From NCBI GenBank assembly GCA_902363555.1, contig CABJAM010000020.1, forward strand, positions 1-27,567: 27,567 nucleotides of DNA. The letters are read 5' to 3'. Shown piece by piece: positions 14,926 to 22,242 of the stretch. The first letter of the stretch is position 1, and each line of letters opens with the position of its first letter. This stretch comes from Lachnospiraceae bacterium. GTDB lineage: Bacteria; Bacillota; Clostridia; Lachnospirales; Lachnospiraceae. The notes beneath the pieces are model-generated. The model saw only the letters and a list, made by a program, of their open reading frames with translations, had not been told where the DNA came from and did not search any database. Position numbers and translations under genes: made by a program.

Positions 14926-16054
14926 GCTGCTGCCTCCTTAAAAATAGTGTCGCCACGCCAAGCATTACCGCTGCCATGGCCAGAAGAATACCCATATTCA
15001 GTAAATATCGGTCATAATTGTCATAGTAGTACAGACAATAAAATGCATCTGTAATCCGCGCCGCGGGATTTAACCAGGCAAGCACCGGCGCTTTCTGCAT
15101 CATAGTATAATTAATGCCATTCACCATCAGCCCGGCAAAAAAACTGCAAACCATCGTTACACATACAAGGATCGCGGATTTTACTGTAACCTTCATCCGG
15201 TTGGATGCGGCCAGAACCGCTCCGAAGGACACACCGGTGATACTGCCCACGATACCTGTAAGGATGACAGGAAGTATTTGCTGGCCAAAATCTATCCCTA
15301 AGACAAACTGGATATATATAAGAAGTATTCCTATGACAGCAGCCTGCACGGTAATCACCGCCAGAAAATCGGCCGCTACCATCTTTCCCCGCCTTACAGG
15401 CGACAGCGTCCTCCGGGCCCCCTGAGACGACAGATTCGCCTGCAGATCACAAACGACCTCCAGTCCAAGGGTACTGCCGAACATACACATCATGGCTAAA
15501 AGAGCGTAAAAATAATTCACTTTATCCGTCGGCGCATTTTTTGACGGCGATATTTCAGTAATATAGGATTTGTAATCCATCAATGTCTGAATATCCGCCG
15601 CAGCTCCCGGGTTCTCCCGAAGGATCGTCTCAATACTGCCCTTTGTCTGTATATACTGGTCCAGAAAGCTTTTGGCAATGGACTCGTACATGCCGGTACG
15701 CGCTACAACAAGCCGCGGCGTACCGTCCTGAACATAGTAGTAGCCGTATATTTTCCCATCCTTTAAAAGGGCGTCCGCAGCATCCAAATCGTTGCAATAA
15801 TTGATCTCAAACAGACTTTCGGATGCATCGGACGACACAGCCGTAAGCGTCTGGGAAAATGCAGTTTCCGCCTGATAGTCTGCATCATCCACCACGCCCA
15901 TGGCGATGGTTTTCAGATTATCCGTCTCGTCCAGGGTAGAAAAAGTAAAGAAAAACAGGGTGGACAGCAATATGGGGAACATCAGAAGCCAGATCAGGAA
16001 AGTACGGTCGCGTAAACTCCGAAGCAGTTGTTTTCCATATAAGTTTAAAAACAT
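14912..16054 (-). CDS. ABC-2-type permease, LnrM-like (first permease of exporter)
   Basis: This 380-residue permease starts MFLNLYGKQLLRSLRDRTF, a short cytoplasmic N-terminus, then a helix (FLIWLLMFPILLSTLFFF). An extracytoplasmic domain runs to about residue 180. Further helices follow, including YFYALLAMMCMFGSTLGLEV, VITVQAAVIGILLIYIQFVL and VTMVCSFFAGLMVNGINY, with a final helix near 355-370. The pattern is that of ABC2_membrane_3 proteins. AAGGAGG precedes the ATG. It lies ten bases after the ATPase gene and overlaps the next permease, so the three make one transcript. Its size and position correspond to the middle gene of the LnrLMN layout. Confidence 0.84.
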   Translation of the reverse strand: MFLNLYGKQLLRSLRDRTFLIWLLMFPILLSTLFFFTFSTLDETDNLKTIAMGVVDDADYQAETAFSQTLTAVSSDASESLFEINYCNDLDAADALLKDGKIYGYYYVQDGTPRLVVARTGMYESIAKSFLDQYIQTKGSIETILRENPGAAADIQTLMDYKSYITEISPSKNAPTDKVNYFYALLAMMCMFGSTLGLEVVCDLQANLSSQGARRTLSPVRRGKMVAADFLAVITVQAAVIGILLIYIQFVLGIDFGQQILPVILTGIVGSITGVSFGAVLAASNRMKVTVKSAILVCVTMVCSFFAGLMVNGINYTMMQKAPVLAWLNPAARITDAFYCLYYYDNYDRYLLNMGILLAMAAVMLGVATLFLRRQQHESI

Positions 16055-16064
16055 AAGCTCCTCC

Positions 16065-16994
16065 TTAATCCCTCAGTTGTTTCCCTGTAATTTCCAGGAA
16101 CACGTCATTGAGTGTGGGCGGCTCCGAAAATACTTTACCGAAGCCAATATTTTCATGGCGCAAAAGGTCTAAAATAGAAATGAGCGAATGGCTGGACGGC
16201 CGGCTGCCTACCAGTAACTGGCCATTATCATAGGACACGCCCAGAACACCGTCAATGCCAGAAATCCGTTCGCACAGTTCATCCGGCAGCGCCGGTACCT
16301 CCACGGTGATTTTTTCACCGGTACGTATCATGGCCGTCAGCTCCTCCTTTGTACCCGTGGCAATCTCCTTGCCCTTATCCATAATCATAATCCGGGTACA
16401 GAGCTGCTCCACCTCCTCCATATAATGGGAAGTATATACGATCGTGGCGCCCTGTCGGTTCAGTTCCCGTATCCCCTCCAGAATACTGTTCCGGCTCTGC
16501 GGGTCCACGGCCACCGTAGGCTCATCGAGGAAAATAAGCTCCGGCTTGTGGGCAATACCGCAGGCAATGTTCAACCGCCGCAGGAGGCCCCCGCTAAGTT
16601 TTTTTGGTAGAAACTTCCGATAATCAGTGAGCGTCGTAAATTCCATAGCCTCCTCCGTCAATGCCTTCCTCCGCTTTTTATCCGTGACGTAAAGCCCGCA
16701 GAAGTAATCAATATTCTCCGCCACAGTCAGCTCGTTGAACACCGCCACATTCTGCATGACCACGCCAATCTTTCTCTTGGATTCGTAATTGGATGGCGTC
16801 ATCGGCCGCCCAAACAGGCTAATCTCCCCCCGGTCGTATTTTAACAGCGATAAAATACAGTTCATAGCCGTAGTCTTCCCACTGCCATTGGGCCCCAGCA
16901 GCCCGAAAATCTCTCCTTCATTGACATGCAGGTTAAAATGATCCAGCGCCAGCAGATCGCCGTAACGCTTCACAAGATTTTTAACATCAATCAT
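16065..16994 (-). CDS. ABC transporter ATPase, LnrL-like
   Basis: This is the ATP-binding subunit of the three-gene exporter. From the ATG at 16992-16994 (GGGAGG seven bases upstream) it has 309 residues; a longer reading from 17033 lacks a ribosome site. It shows Walker A GPNGSGKTT, a Q-loop in GVVMQN, the signature LSGGLLRRL (lacking the Gln of LSGGQ), Walker B LIFLDEPT and the switch region TIVYTSHYMEEVE. The D-loop reads VAVDPQSR, where most have GLDP. A C-terminal part of about 90 residues follows. It is divergent from a NarL-type two-component system, which is probably its regulator, as in the LnrJK/LnrLMN arrangement. Confidence 0.9.
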   Translation of the reverse strand: MIDVKNLVKRYGDLLALDHFNLHVNEGEIFGLLGPNGSGKTTAMNCILSLLKYDRGEISLFGRPMTPSNYESKRKIGVVMQNVAVFNELTVAENIDYFCGLYVTDKKRRKALTEEAMEFTTLTDYRKFLPKKLSGGLLRRLNIACGIAHKPELIFLDEPTVAVDPQSRNSILEGIRELNRQGATIVYTSHYMEEVEQLCTRIMIMDKGKEIATGTKEELTAMIRTGEKITVEVPALPDELCERISGIDGVLGVSYDNGQLLVGSRPSSHSLISILDLLRHENIGFGKVFSEPPTLNDVFLEITGKQLRD

Positions 16995-17057
16995 AGCATA
17001 GCCTCCCATTTTTCTATAAAAATAATCATTCATAACCGTTCGGTTCCCTCAGGCTGT

Positions 17058-17074
17058 GTTGATCATCGATCAAC
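17058..17074. promoter_or_regulatory. Stem-loop in the leader of the ABC exporter operon
   Basis: GTTGATC (17058-17064) and GATCAAC (17068-17074) form a perfect inverted repeat around ATC. It lies in the leader of the exporter transcript, about 65 bases before the ATPase start. It might be a regulator site or an mRNA hairpin; nothing identifies the binder. Confidence 0.35.
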
Positions 17075-17141
17075 GAGTTGTTAAATCGTTACTTTGCGTT
17101 TGCAGCTATGATGTTTGGAACAGCTCCTCTTTGTTATACTT

Positions 17142-17150
17142 ATATTAACA
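17142..17150 (-). promoter_or_regulatory. Extended -10 element of the ABC exporter operon
   Basis: The minus strand reads TGTTAATAT: an extended -10 with TAATAT at 17142-17147. No good -35 box is present, which fits a promoter that needs an activator. The perfect palindrome at 17192-17207 is centred about 65 bases upstream of the predicted start. Confidence 0.4.
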
Positions 17151-17191
17151 GAAGGTGTTTGGAAAAATAAGTGAGCAGCGTCATCTTTGAG

Positions 17192-17207
17192 TATGACAAT
17201 TGTCATA
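17192..17207. promoter_or_regulatory. Perfect 16-bp palindrome, likely response-regulator operator
   Basis: TATGACAATTGTCATA is fully self-complementary. It lies midway between the divergent promoters of the exporter operon and the kinase operon, about 64 and 58 bases from the two predicted starts. Symmetric A/T-rich sites of this size suit a dimeric NarL/LuxR-type regulator such as the one encoded at 18407-19030. This assignment is inferred from position and symmetry only. Confidence 0.55.
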
Positions 17208-17242
17208 TCTTTAAAATGCACGCCCCAATCGTAGGGCATCTG

Positions 17243-17251
17243 TGTTATAAT
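17243..17251 (+). promoter_or_regulatory. Extended -10 promoter of the two-component operon
   Basis: TGTTATAAT is a perfect extended -10 element (TATAAT at 17246-17251). The -35 position (CCCCAA) is poor, as is usual for extended -10 or activated promoters. Transcription should start near 17258, about 50 bases before the kinase start codon. Confidence 0.6.
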
Positions 17252-17307
17252 AAGAAGTGCGCTGATGCGCACGCAGGTCAATGAATATAAACAAAAGGAG
17301 TGCTACT

Positions 17308-18402
17308 GTGCAGCAATTAATAGATAAAGCTATTTTATTTGTCCTATGCCTCACCAGCCTGTTTCTTGAGCCGATAACGACAGACCTGCTTCTGGTTCTG
17401 CTCGTCGCTCTGTCTGTCAGTGCCCTATGCAGCTACTTTGAGGCACCCTACACCTATATACTCGCCGGGGCCTACGTCGCAGGAGCGGTTATTTTTCCCC
17501 AGGCCGCCATATTTTTACCGGTCATCGTCTATGACTGCTATGGAAAACAGCCGTGGCTCTTAAGATATTCGTGGCTCCTGCCGCTGCTTATAAATATTTC
17601 CCGGCAGCCCGCATTGGCTGCGGCCCAATGCATTATCTATTCTATCCTGGCCGTGCTGCTCCAGGCCCGGGCTCAGGCACTGGACACGATCCAGGAAAAG
17701 TATTATCAGATGGCCGACACTACTAGGGAGGCCGCCCTCCGACTGGAGAAGAAAAACAATGAACTGATGGAAAAGCAGGACTACGAGGTATCTCTGGCCA
17801 CTTTAAGCGAGCGCAACCGTATCGCCCGTGAAATCCACGATAATGTAGGCCATCTCCTCACCCGCTCCATCCTCCAGCTTGGCGCCCTCCAGGTCATCCA
17901 CAGACAGGAGCCGGAAATCTCAGGACAACTGGATCAGTTGAAAGAAACGCTCAATGTGGCCATGGACAACATCCGCAGCAGCGTCCACGACCTCCACGAT
18001 GAGTCTATGGACCTGAATATCCAGGTCTGCGGTCTTATCGAAAAATTCCAGTTTTGCCCGGTGAAGCTGAACTTTGACGCCGGAAAGCTCCCAAGGGAAA
18101 TACAGTACGGATTTATTGCCATCATCAAAGAGGCTCTCTCCAATATTGCACGGCACAGCAATGCCACCCAGGCCTCCATCACCATCCTGGAGCATCCCGG
18201 CCTCTATCAGCTCGTCATTGAGGACAATGGAAATGCGGCAGCTCCACGGCATCGCAGGGAGGAGACGGCTCCCAATCCAAAAGCATCCGGAGGTATCGGC
18301 CTGCAAAACATGAAAGACCGGGTGGAGGCACTCGGCGGAGTTTTCCGCATCGACCAGTCTGCAGGCTTTAAAATATTCATATCCATTCCGAAAGAAAGGT
18401 GA
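17308..18402 (+). CDS. NarL-type sensor histidine kinase, LnrJ-like
   Basis: This membrane sensor kinase phosphorylates the adjacent regulator. From GTG 17308-17310, preceded by AAGGAG at seven bases, it has 364 residues; the ATG 27 bases upstream has no ribosome site. The first 120 residues are hydrophobic, with about five helices and almost no extracytoplasmic loop, so it is an intramembrane-type sensor. A short coiled-coil (about 125-160) leads to the HisKA_3 motif ERNRIAREIHDNVGH with His177. The ATPase part shows EALSNIARHSNA, EDNGN and GGIGLQNMKDRVEALGG. The layout matches LnrJ/DesK-type kinases. It is followed after four bases by the regulator gene and is divergent from the exporter. 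Confidence 0.92.
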   Translation: MQQLIDKAILFVLCLTSLFLEPITTDLLLVLLVALSVSALCSYFEAPYTYILAGAYVAGAVIFPQAAIFLPVIVYDCYGKQPWLLRYSWLLPLLINISRQPALAAAQCIIYSILAVLLQARAQALDTIQEKYYQMADTTREAALRLEKKNNELMEKQDYEVSLATLSERNRIAREIHDNVGHLLTRSILQLGALQVIHRQEPEISGQLDQLKETLNVAMDNIRSSVHDLHDESMDLNIQVCGLIEKFQFCPVKLNFDAGKLPREIQYGFIAIIKEALSNIARHSNATQASITILEHPGLYQLVIEDNGNAAAPRHRREETAPNPKASGGIGLQNMKDRVEALGGVFRIDQSAGFKIFISIPKER

Positions 18403-18406
18403 CGCC

Positions 18407-19030
18407 ATGAACGTAATCATCATTGACGACGATCAGTTCGTCTGTCTCTCATTAAAAACAATTTTACAATCCGACAGCAGCATCAACGTCTGTGCCACCG
18501 GCACAAGCGGAGCCATGGCCATAGAGCTTTACCGCAGACACCAGCCGGACATTCTTCTTATGGATATTCAGATGGGCGACTTTGGCGGCCTGGAAGCCAG
18601 CGAGGAAATTTTAAAGGAATATCCTCAGGCGCGTATCCTCTACCTCACCACCTTCTCCGACAATGAATACATCATCCGCGCTCTGCGCATGGGCGCCCGG
18701 GGCTACCTGATCAAGCAGAATATCGAAACGATCATCCCGGCCCTCAATGCGGTCATGCAAGGCCAGAGCGTCTTTGGAAGTGAGATCAGCAGCAAGCTCC
18801 CAAACCTCATGTCGCGCACCCCGGATTTCAGTCCTGAACGCTTCGGGATCAGCGACCGGGAAAATGAAGTCATCCAGCTTGTCGCCCGCGGTCTTAATAA
18901 CAAAGAAATCGCGGAGACGCTCTACCTCTCGGAGGGCACCGTCCGCAACTACCTGAGCACCATCCTGGACAAGCTCTCCCTGCGCGACCGCACTCAACTG
19001 GCCGTATTTTATTACCAGAACCTGAAATAA
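18407..19030 (+). CDS. NarL/LuxR-family response regulator, LnrK-like
   Basis: A 207-residue two-domain regulator. The receiver has the acidic pair in IIIDDDQ (residues 5-10), the phospho-acceptor Asp53 in LLMDIQMGD, the switch Thr81/Thr82 in LTTFSD and Lys103. The LuxR-type helix-turn-helix is at about 147-205 (ISDRENEVIQLVARGLNNKE, then IAETLYLSEGTVRNYLSTIL). It should be phosphorylated by the kinase just upstream and bind near the palindrome 17192-17207 to switch on the divergent exporter. GAAAGGTG overlaps the kinase stop and serves as ribosome site. It is the last gene with the GC content of its neighbours before the AT-rich region. Confidence 0.94.
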   Translation: MNVIIIDDDQFVCLSLKTILQSDSSINVCATGTSGAMAIELYRRHQPDILLMDIQMGDFGGLEASEEILKEYPQARILYLTTFSDNEYIIRALRMGARGYLIKQNIETIIPALNAVMQGQSVFGSEISSKLPNLMSRTPDFSPERFGISDRENEVIQLVARGLNNKEIAETLYLSEGTVRNYLSTILDKLSLRDRTQLAVFYYQNLK

Positions 19031-19131
19031 TTGCCACACCGACAGCAGTTAGAGTTATACAAAATGATGCTCGGGCAGGTCATCAATTTCCTGCGGAAAT
19101 TGGTGACAAAAAATAATAGGGGGAGAATCCT
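19031..19131 (+). promoter_or_regulatory. Short intergenic region with a perfect hairpin before the HAD gene
   Basis: CAATTTCC (19084-19091) pairs perfectly with GGAAATTG (19095-19102) around TGC. No T-run follows, so it is not a clear terminator for the response regulator. A weak promoter, TTGCCA (19031-19036) and TATACA (19056-19061) with a 19-base spacer, may serve the HAD gene. GGGGGAG precedes its ATG. Confidence 0.3.
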
Positions 19132-19893
19132 ATGGAAATAAAATTGATTGTTACGGACCTTGATGGCACTTTGCTTAACAGTAAGAAATGCGTATCCGAA
19201 GAAACGACATTAGCTATCGCAAATGCACAAAAAATCGGTGTGCATTTTGCTTTTGCAACAGCAAGACCAGAAAGAAACACATTGGAATATGCTGAAAGGA
19301 TAAAGCCGGATTCAATCATATCTAATAATGGGGCAAAGGTTTCTGTAAATAAGCAGGCAATCAGGACAGTTTGTATTGAACCCCATTATGCTAAAAGGAT
19401 GATAGCACGACTACTACAGATCGATAGCATACGATTGTGCCTGGATTATGACGATATCTCCGTAACCAATTGCGACGATTATTTAAGTTGGGGAAATTGG
19501 GGAGCAGTTTATTCTGATTTTTCATCAATAAACTATGAAGGAATACAAAAAATAGCTATTGAATCAATGGATATTTCTCTTTTGAGCACAATTGACTTCG
19601 AGGATTACGATTGCCATTTTTATGCAAACCAGGGTGAAAAATGGTTTATGGTTACTAATAAGCAAGCCTCTAAATATAACGCGATTAAATTTTTAGCCCA
19701 TTATTATAAAATAGATATATCCAATGTCGCAGTTTTCGGAGATGATTATAATGATATTGAAATGGTTGAAAAATGCGGAGTCGGCATTGCCATGGATAAT
19801 TCTATACAAGAGCTGAAAAATGTAGCAGATTTTGTATGTGCGAATAATGATGACAGCGGCATCGCCCAATGGATAAACACATACCTATTATGA
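19132..19893 (+). CDS. Cof-type HAD-IIB phosphatase
   Basis: A 253-residue cytoplasmic haloacid-dehalogenase-type hydrolase, expected to dephosphorylate sugar phosphates or similar small molecules. Motif I is TDLDGTLL with the nucleophile Asp9 and Asp11. Motif II is FATARP with Thr43. Motif III is probably Lys181 in NKQASKYNAI, and motif IV is VFGDDYNDIEM (201-211), followed by GIAMDNSIQELKNVADFV. The cap domain is the C2B type. At 253 residues it is slightly shorter than many Cof proteins (about 270). The base composition is far more A+T-rich than the preceding operon, which suggests separate origin. The specific substrate cannot be assigned. Confidence 0.9.
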   Translation: MEIKLIVTDLDGTLLNSKKCVSEETTLAIANAQKIGVHFAFATARPERNTLEYAERIKPDSIISNNGAKVSVNKQAIRTVCIEPHYAKRMIARLLQIDSIRLCLDYDDISVTNCDDYLSWGNWGAVYSDFSSINYEGIQKIAIESMDISLLSTIDFEDYDCHFYANQGEKWFMVTNKQASKYNAIKFLAHYYKIDISNVAVFGDDYNDIEMVEKCGVGIAMDNSIQELKNVADFVCANNDDSGIAQWINTYLL

Positions 19894-20085
19894 GCAAATC
19901 ATTGCTGCGCAACATGTCTGCCTGCCTGATACTTTTTGACGCCGCGTTAACAAAAGAAGCTGTTTTAGTTGAAAATATTTTCACAAAAGAACTGAACGAG
20001 TAGGATCTTTGTAAATACAATATTTACAGATATGCTGGAACAGTTTGGATATGATATAGAACTTACCTATATTAAAAAAAAATAA
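19890..20085 (+). pseudogene. Probable gene remnants in two frames
   Basis: A 37-codon frame begins ATGA at 19890, overlapping the HAD stop, and ends at TAG 20001-20003; its end reads TKEAVLVENIFTKELNE. A second frame, shifted by one, is open from 19996 to TAA 20083-20085 and reads FVNTIFTDMLEQFGYDIELT near its end. The latter resembles the C-terminus of a small Xre-type DNA-binding protein, but this is only an impression. No ribosome site or start serves the second piece. The block looks like eroded coding DNA rather than a live gene. Confidence 0.4.
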
Positions 20086-20105
20086 GTAAAGAATGGAGCA
20101 GCACT

Positions 20106-21020
20106 ATGACAAATTTTGAAAACATACGTGAGCTTATTGGAAAAATCGAAAATATTAAAGCGTTATTTTATGAAGAAAGCTTTGTTGCCGCAACTTCATA
20201 TTCTTTTGAGAAAAGGAGACGAGAAAATCATTCAATGACATTAAGTTTAATTTATAATCAATCGGAATTTATTGAATGGAAAGCAAAACTGGAATATGAA
20301 TTGAGTCAGTTAAAACAGGATCAATTAATCACAGATATTCAAAAACTTTTTAACCGCTTTACTGGGTGGACAGATAAAAAAACATTTGCTCAATTGGAAG
20401 CGAAACTATTTGTGTTATCTGAACATTTACAAGACTATGAAACAACGCAAAGTGAAGATGTTGATATTGATGACTTGAGAATACCAGAAAGAGAATTATC
20501 AGAAAAACTATTGAGAGCATTATGTAATCTGCAAAAAAACGCTCATTATTCATCGGCAGACAAAGAAGATACAATGAATGACTTTGTGCGCGATATGCTG
20601 AGTGAAAGTTATGACGTAAACGATCAAACACGCCAAGGTGAATCTGTAAATGGTAATGATGCTGGTGAAATTGATATTCAGATTCGTTATTCAGGATTGC
20701 CCGCTGTAATGATGGAAGGTATTAAATTGTCTTCGTTAAAGGCTAGTGAGCTAGATGAACACGTGAATAAGGTTCTGACTAAATATGACCCAAATGGATG
20801 TCCATATGCAGTTGTTATTGTTTATGCAACTAGCGCAAGATTTGACAGCTTCTGTGATAAGCTGTTCAATCACTTAGATGCATATGAGTTCCCATATAAT
20901 CGGAAAACTAATTTGGTTAGAAAAGATACTCCTTTTAGCGAAATAAAACATATGCAGATTGTATTGGACAGAAATAATCAACATACATTAGTACATTTCT
21001 ACGCTGTACATATTATATGA
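20106..21020 (+). CDS. Unrecognised protein with possible PD-(D/E)XK nuclease-like domain
   Basis: A 304-residue protein that I cannot name. Residues 1-115 look helical and charged (coiled-coil-like). From about 150 a mixed alpha/beta domain contains EDTMNDFVRDML, RQGES, GEIDIQI (Asp190), then MEGIKL (Glu204, Lys207) and DEHVNKVLTKYDPNG. The order helix-Glu, Asp, then Glu and Lys on a following strand recalls PD-(D/E)XK restriction-like nucleases, and similar EG-K variants occur in effector ends of defence proteins; here the spacing is E-x-x-K, not E-x-K, so activity is uncertain. GGAGC precedes the ATG. It is AT-rich and lies beside apparent gene debris, suggesting a fragment of an acquired defence locus. 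Confidence 0.6.
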   Translation: MTNFENIRELIGKIENIKALFYEESFVAATSYSFEKRRRENHSMTLSLIYNQSEFIEWKAKLEYELSQLKQDQLITDIQKLFNRFTGWTDKKTFAQLEAKLFVLSEHLQDYETTQSEDVDIDDLRIPERELSEKLLRALCNLQKNAHYSSADKEDTMNDFVRDMLSESYDVNDQTRQGESVNGNDAGEIDIQIRYSGLPAVMMEGIKLSSLKASELDEHVNKVLTKYDPNGCPYAVVIVYATSARFDSFCDKLFNHLDAYEFPYNRKTNLVRKDTPFSEIKHMQIVLDRNNQHTLVHFYAVHII

Positions 21021-21106
21021 TAGAATATGTAAAATAATTTCAATGAATCAGCAATTTCCAGTTTGCCAGATTGAACAAATAAAATTTTTTTAGGAGAAGA
21101 TCGTCT

Positions 21107-21478
21107 ATGGATATAAAACAGTTTTGGAAAGCAGTTCTTAAACAGGACGAAACAGCAATTAAAGTCTTTTTCCACGATACAGCGTATGTAAATTGGCATT
21201 GCACAAATGAATGCTTTACAGTGGACGAGTTTATTCGCGCGAATTGCGAATATCCGGGAGATTGGGATGGAAACGTTGAACGTATAGAGTGCATGGATAA
21301 TCTCATAATAACCGTTACCCATGTTTTTCCAAAAGACAAATCTTCTTCGTTTCTTGTAGTCTCATTTTTCCGGATAGAGGACAACAAAATCATGTCCGTT
21401 GATGAATACTGGTCTGATGATGGGGAGGCGCCGTCATGGCGTAAGGAAATGCATATAGGCAGATCCATCCATTTATAA
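21107..21478 (+). CDS. NTF2/SnoaL-like protein
   Basis: This 123-residue protein has the size and pattern of the NTF2-like cone fold. An N-terminal helix pair (MDIKQFWKAVLKQDETAIKV) is followed by FFHDTAYVNWHCTNECFTVD, then a strand series FLVVSFFRIEDNKIMSVDEYW. Members include small polyketide cyclases, isomerases and many proteins of unknown role that bind a hydrophobic ligand in a pocket. AGGAGA precedes the ATG by about nine bases. It lies in the AT-rich patch between the unrecognised protein and the acetyltransferase, all on one strand. The function cannot be given. Confidence 0.75.
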   Translation: MDIKQFWKAVLKQDETAIKVFFHDTAYVNWHCTNECFTVDEFIRANCEYPGDWDGNVERIECMDNLIITVTHVFPKDKSSSFLVVSFFRIEDNKIMSVDEYWSDDGEAPSWRKEMHIGRSIHL

Positions 21479-21521
21479 GCGTTATCGCGCAAAACTATTA
21501 AGTATGAAAGGCAAAAAAATT

Positions 21522-21983
21522 ATGACCATAAGATTCGCCACAGTAAATGACTTGTCTATAATAAACAGCTTGTTTTATGAACTAGACTCACTTTCTATTG
21601 AACAACAACCACAGCATTTTCAAAGAGGTGAGCGATCTATTGAATATTTAACCGAAATTATTAATAATGATAATTCTGTATTCTTAGTATGTGAACTGGA
21701 TAATGAAGTCATAGGTTTTTCATTGATTTACCTGAAAGAAGTCAAGGGATTAAATCTATTAGTACCTTGTACATATGCTTATATTCAGGATTTCGTTATA
21801 TCTAAACTATATAGGAATAACGGGTATGGACAAAAATTAATGGATGAATCAAAAAAGTGGGCAGCCTTACAGGGAGCAGAGTATTTAAGATTGTCAGTTA
21901 TCCCAAAAAATACAGATGGTATAAGGTTTTATAAAAAGAATGGATTGATGGAACAAATGATAACAATGGAGTGTAAAATCTAA
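21522..21983 (+). CDS. GNAT-family N-acetyltransferase
   Basis: A 153-residue acetyl-CoA-dependent acetyltransferase. The acetyl-CoA-binding segment is YRNNGYGQKLMDESKKWA (about 97-114), following the strand YAYIQDFVI. The end contains YLRLSVIPKNTDGIRFYKKN and GL, typical of single-domain GNAT proteins. I prefer the ATG at 21522 because GAAAGG lies about ten bases upstream; the ATG at 21504 lacks a site. The substrate, an amine on a small molecule or protein, is unknown. It ends about 50 bases before a structured element and is convergent with the rnf operon. Confidence 0.88.
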   Translation: MTIRFATVNDLSIINSLFYELDSLSIEQQPQHFQRGERSIEYLTEIINNDNSVFLVCELDNEVIGFSLIYLKEVKGLNLLVPCTYAYIQDFVISKLYRNNGYGQKLMDESKKWAALQGAEYLRLSVIPKNTDGIRFYKKNGLMEQMITMECKI

Positions 21984-22031
21984 ATGCACTTTAAAAGCAT
22001 AATCTACCATTTTCATTCTTACAAATTTATA

Positions 22032-22158
22032 AAAAAAGACAAGAATTCCGTCCGGAATCACCGCCATGCGAACGCATGTCGTGATCCCAGGCACCACAGG
22101 AAGGAAAATCTTTAAATTTTCTTCCCATTGGAGCAATTTCGGAATACTTGTCTTTTTT
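22032..22158. repeat. Stem capped by two hairpins, downstream of the acetyltransferase gene
   Basis: The basal stem pairs 22032-22050 (A6, GACAAG, ATTCCG) with 22140-22158 (CGGAAT, CTTGTC, T6) with one A:A mismatch. Inside are a hairpin at 22057-22085 (ATCAC/GTGAT, then CATGCG/CGCATG around AA) and a hairpin at 22099-22125 (GGAAGGAAAAT with ATTTTCTTCC). ATTCCG can alternatively pair with the nearby CGGAAT at 22053-22058, so two conformations are possible. The T-run after the right arm and the A-run before the left arm would allow it to terminate transcription from both sides. No gene lies in 21984-22333. Confidence 0.6.
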
Positions 22159-22202
22159 ATTTTATTGAACATCCTGTATTCATCCGACGGATATATGGCC
22201 AT

Positions 22203-22242
22203 GTGCCAGACTGGCAGTACTTCTTCTGCCAGTCTGTGGCAC
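22203..22242. repeat. Strong hairpin downstream of rnfB
   Basis: GTGCCAGACTGGCAG (22203-22217) pairs with CTGCCAGTCTGTGGCAC (22226-22242), interrupted only by a two-base bulge, around TACTTCTT. There is no T-run on either side, so it is more likely an mRNA 3'-end stabiliser or dispersed repeat than a terminator. Confidence 0.55.

Noticed and set aside
17132..17141. TGTTATACT as a further plus-strand promoter upstream of the kinase
   Set aside because: No -35 box, and the perfect TGTTATAAT at 17243-17251 is closer to the gene and stronger.
19062..19140. 25-codon frame starting ATGATG and overlapping the HAD start
   Set aside because: No ribosome site and no recognisable sequence; it ends by overlap within the HAD start and is probably chance.
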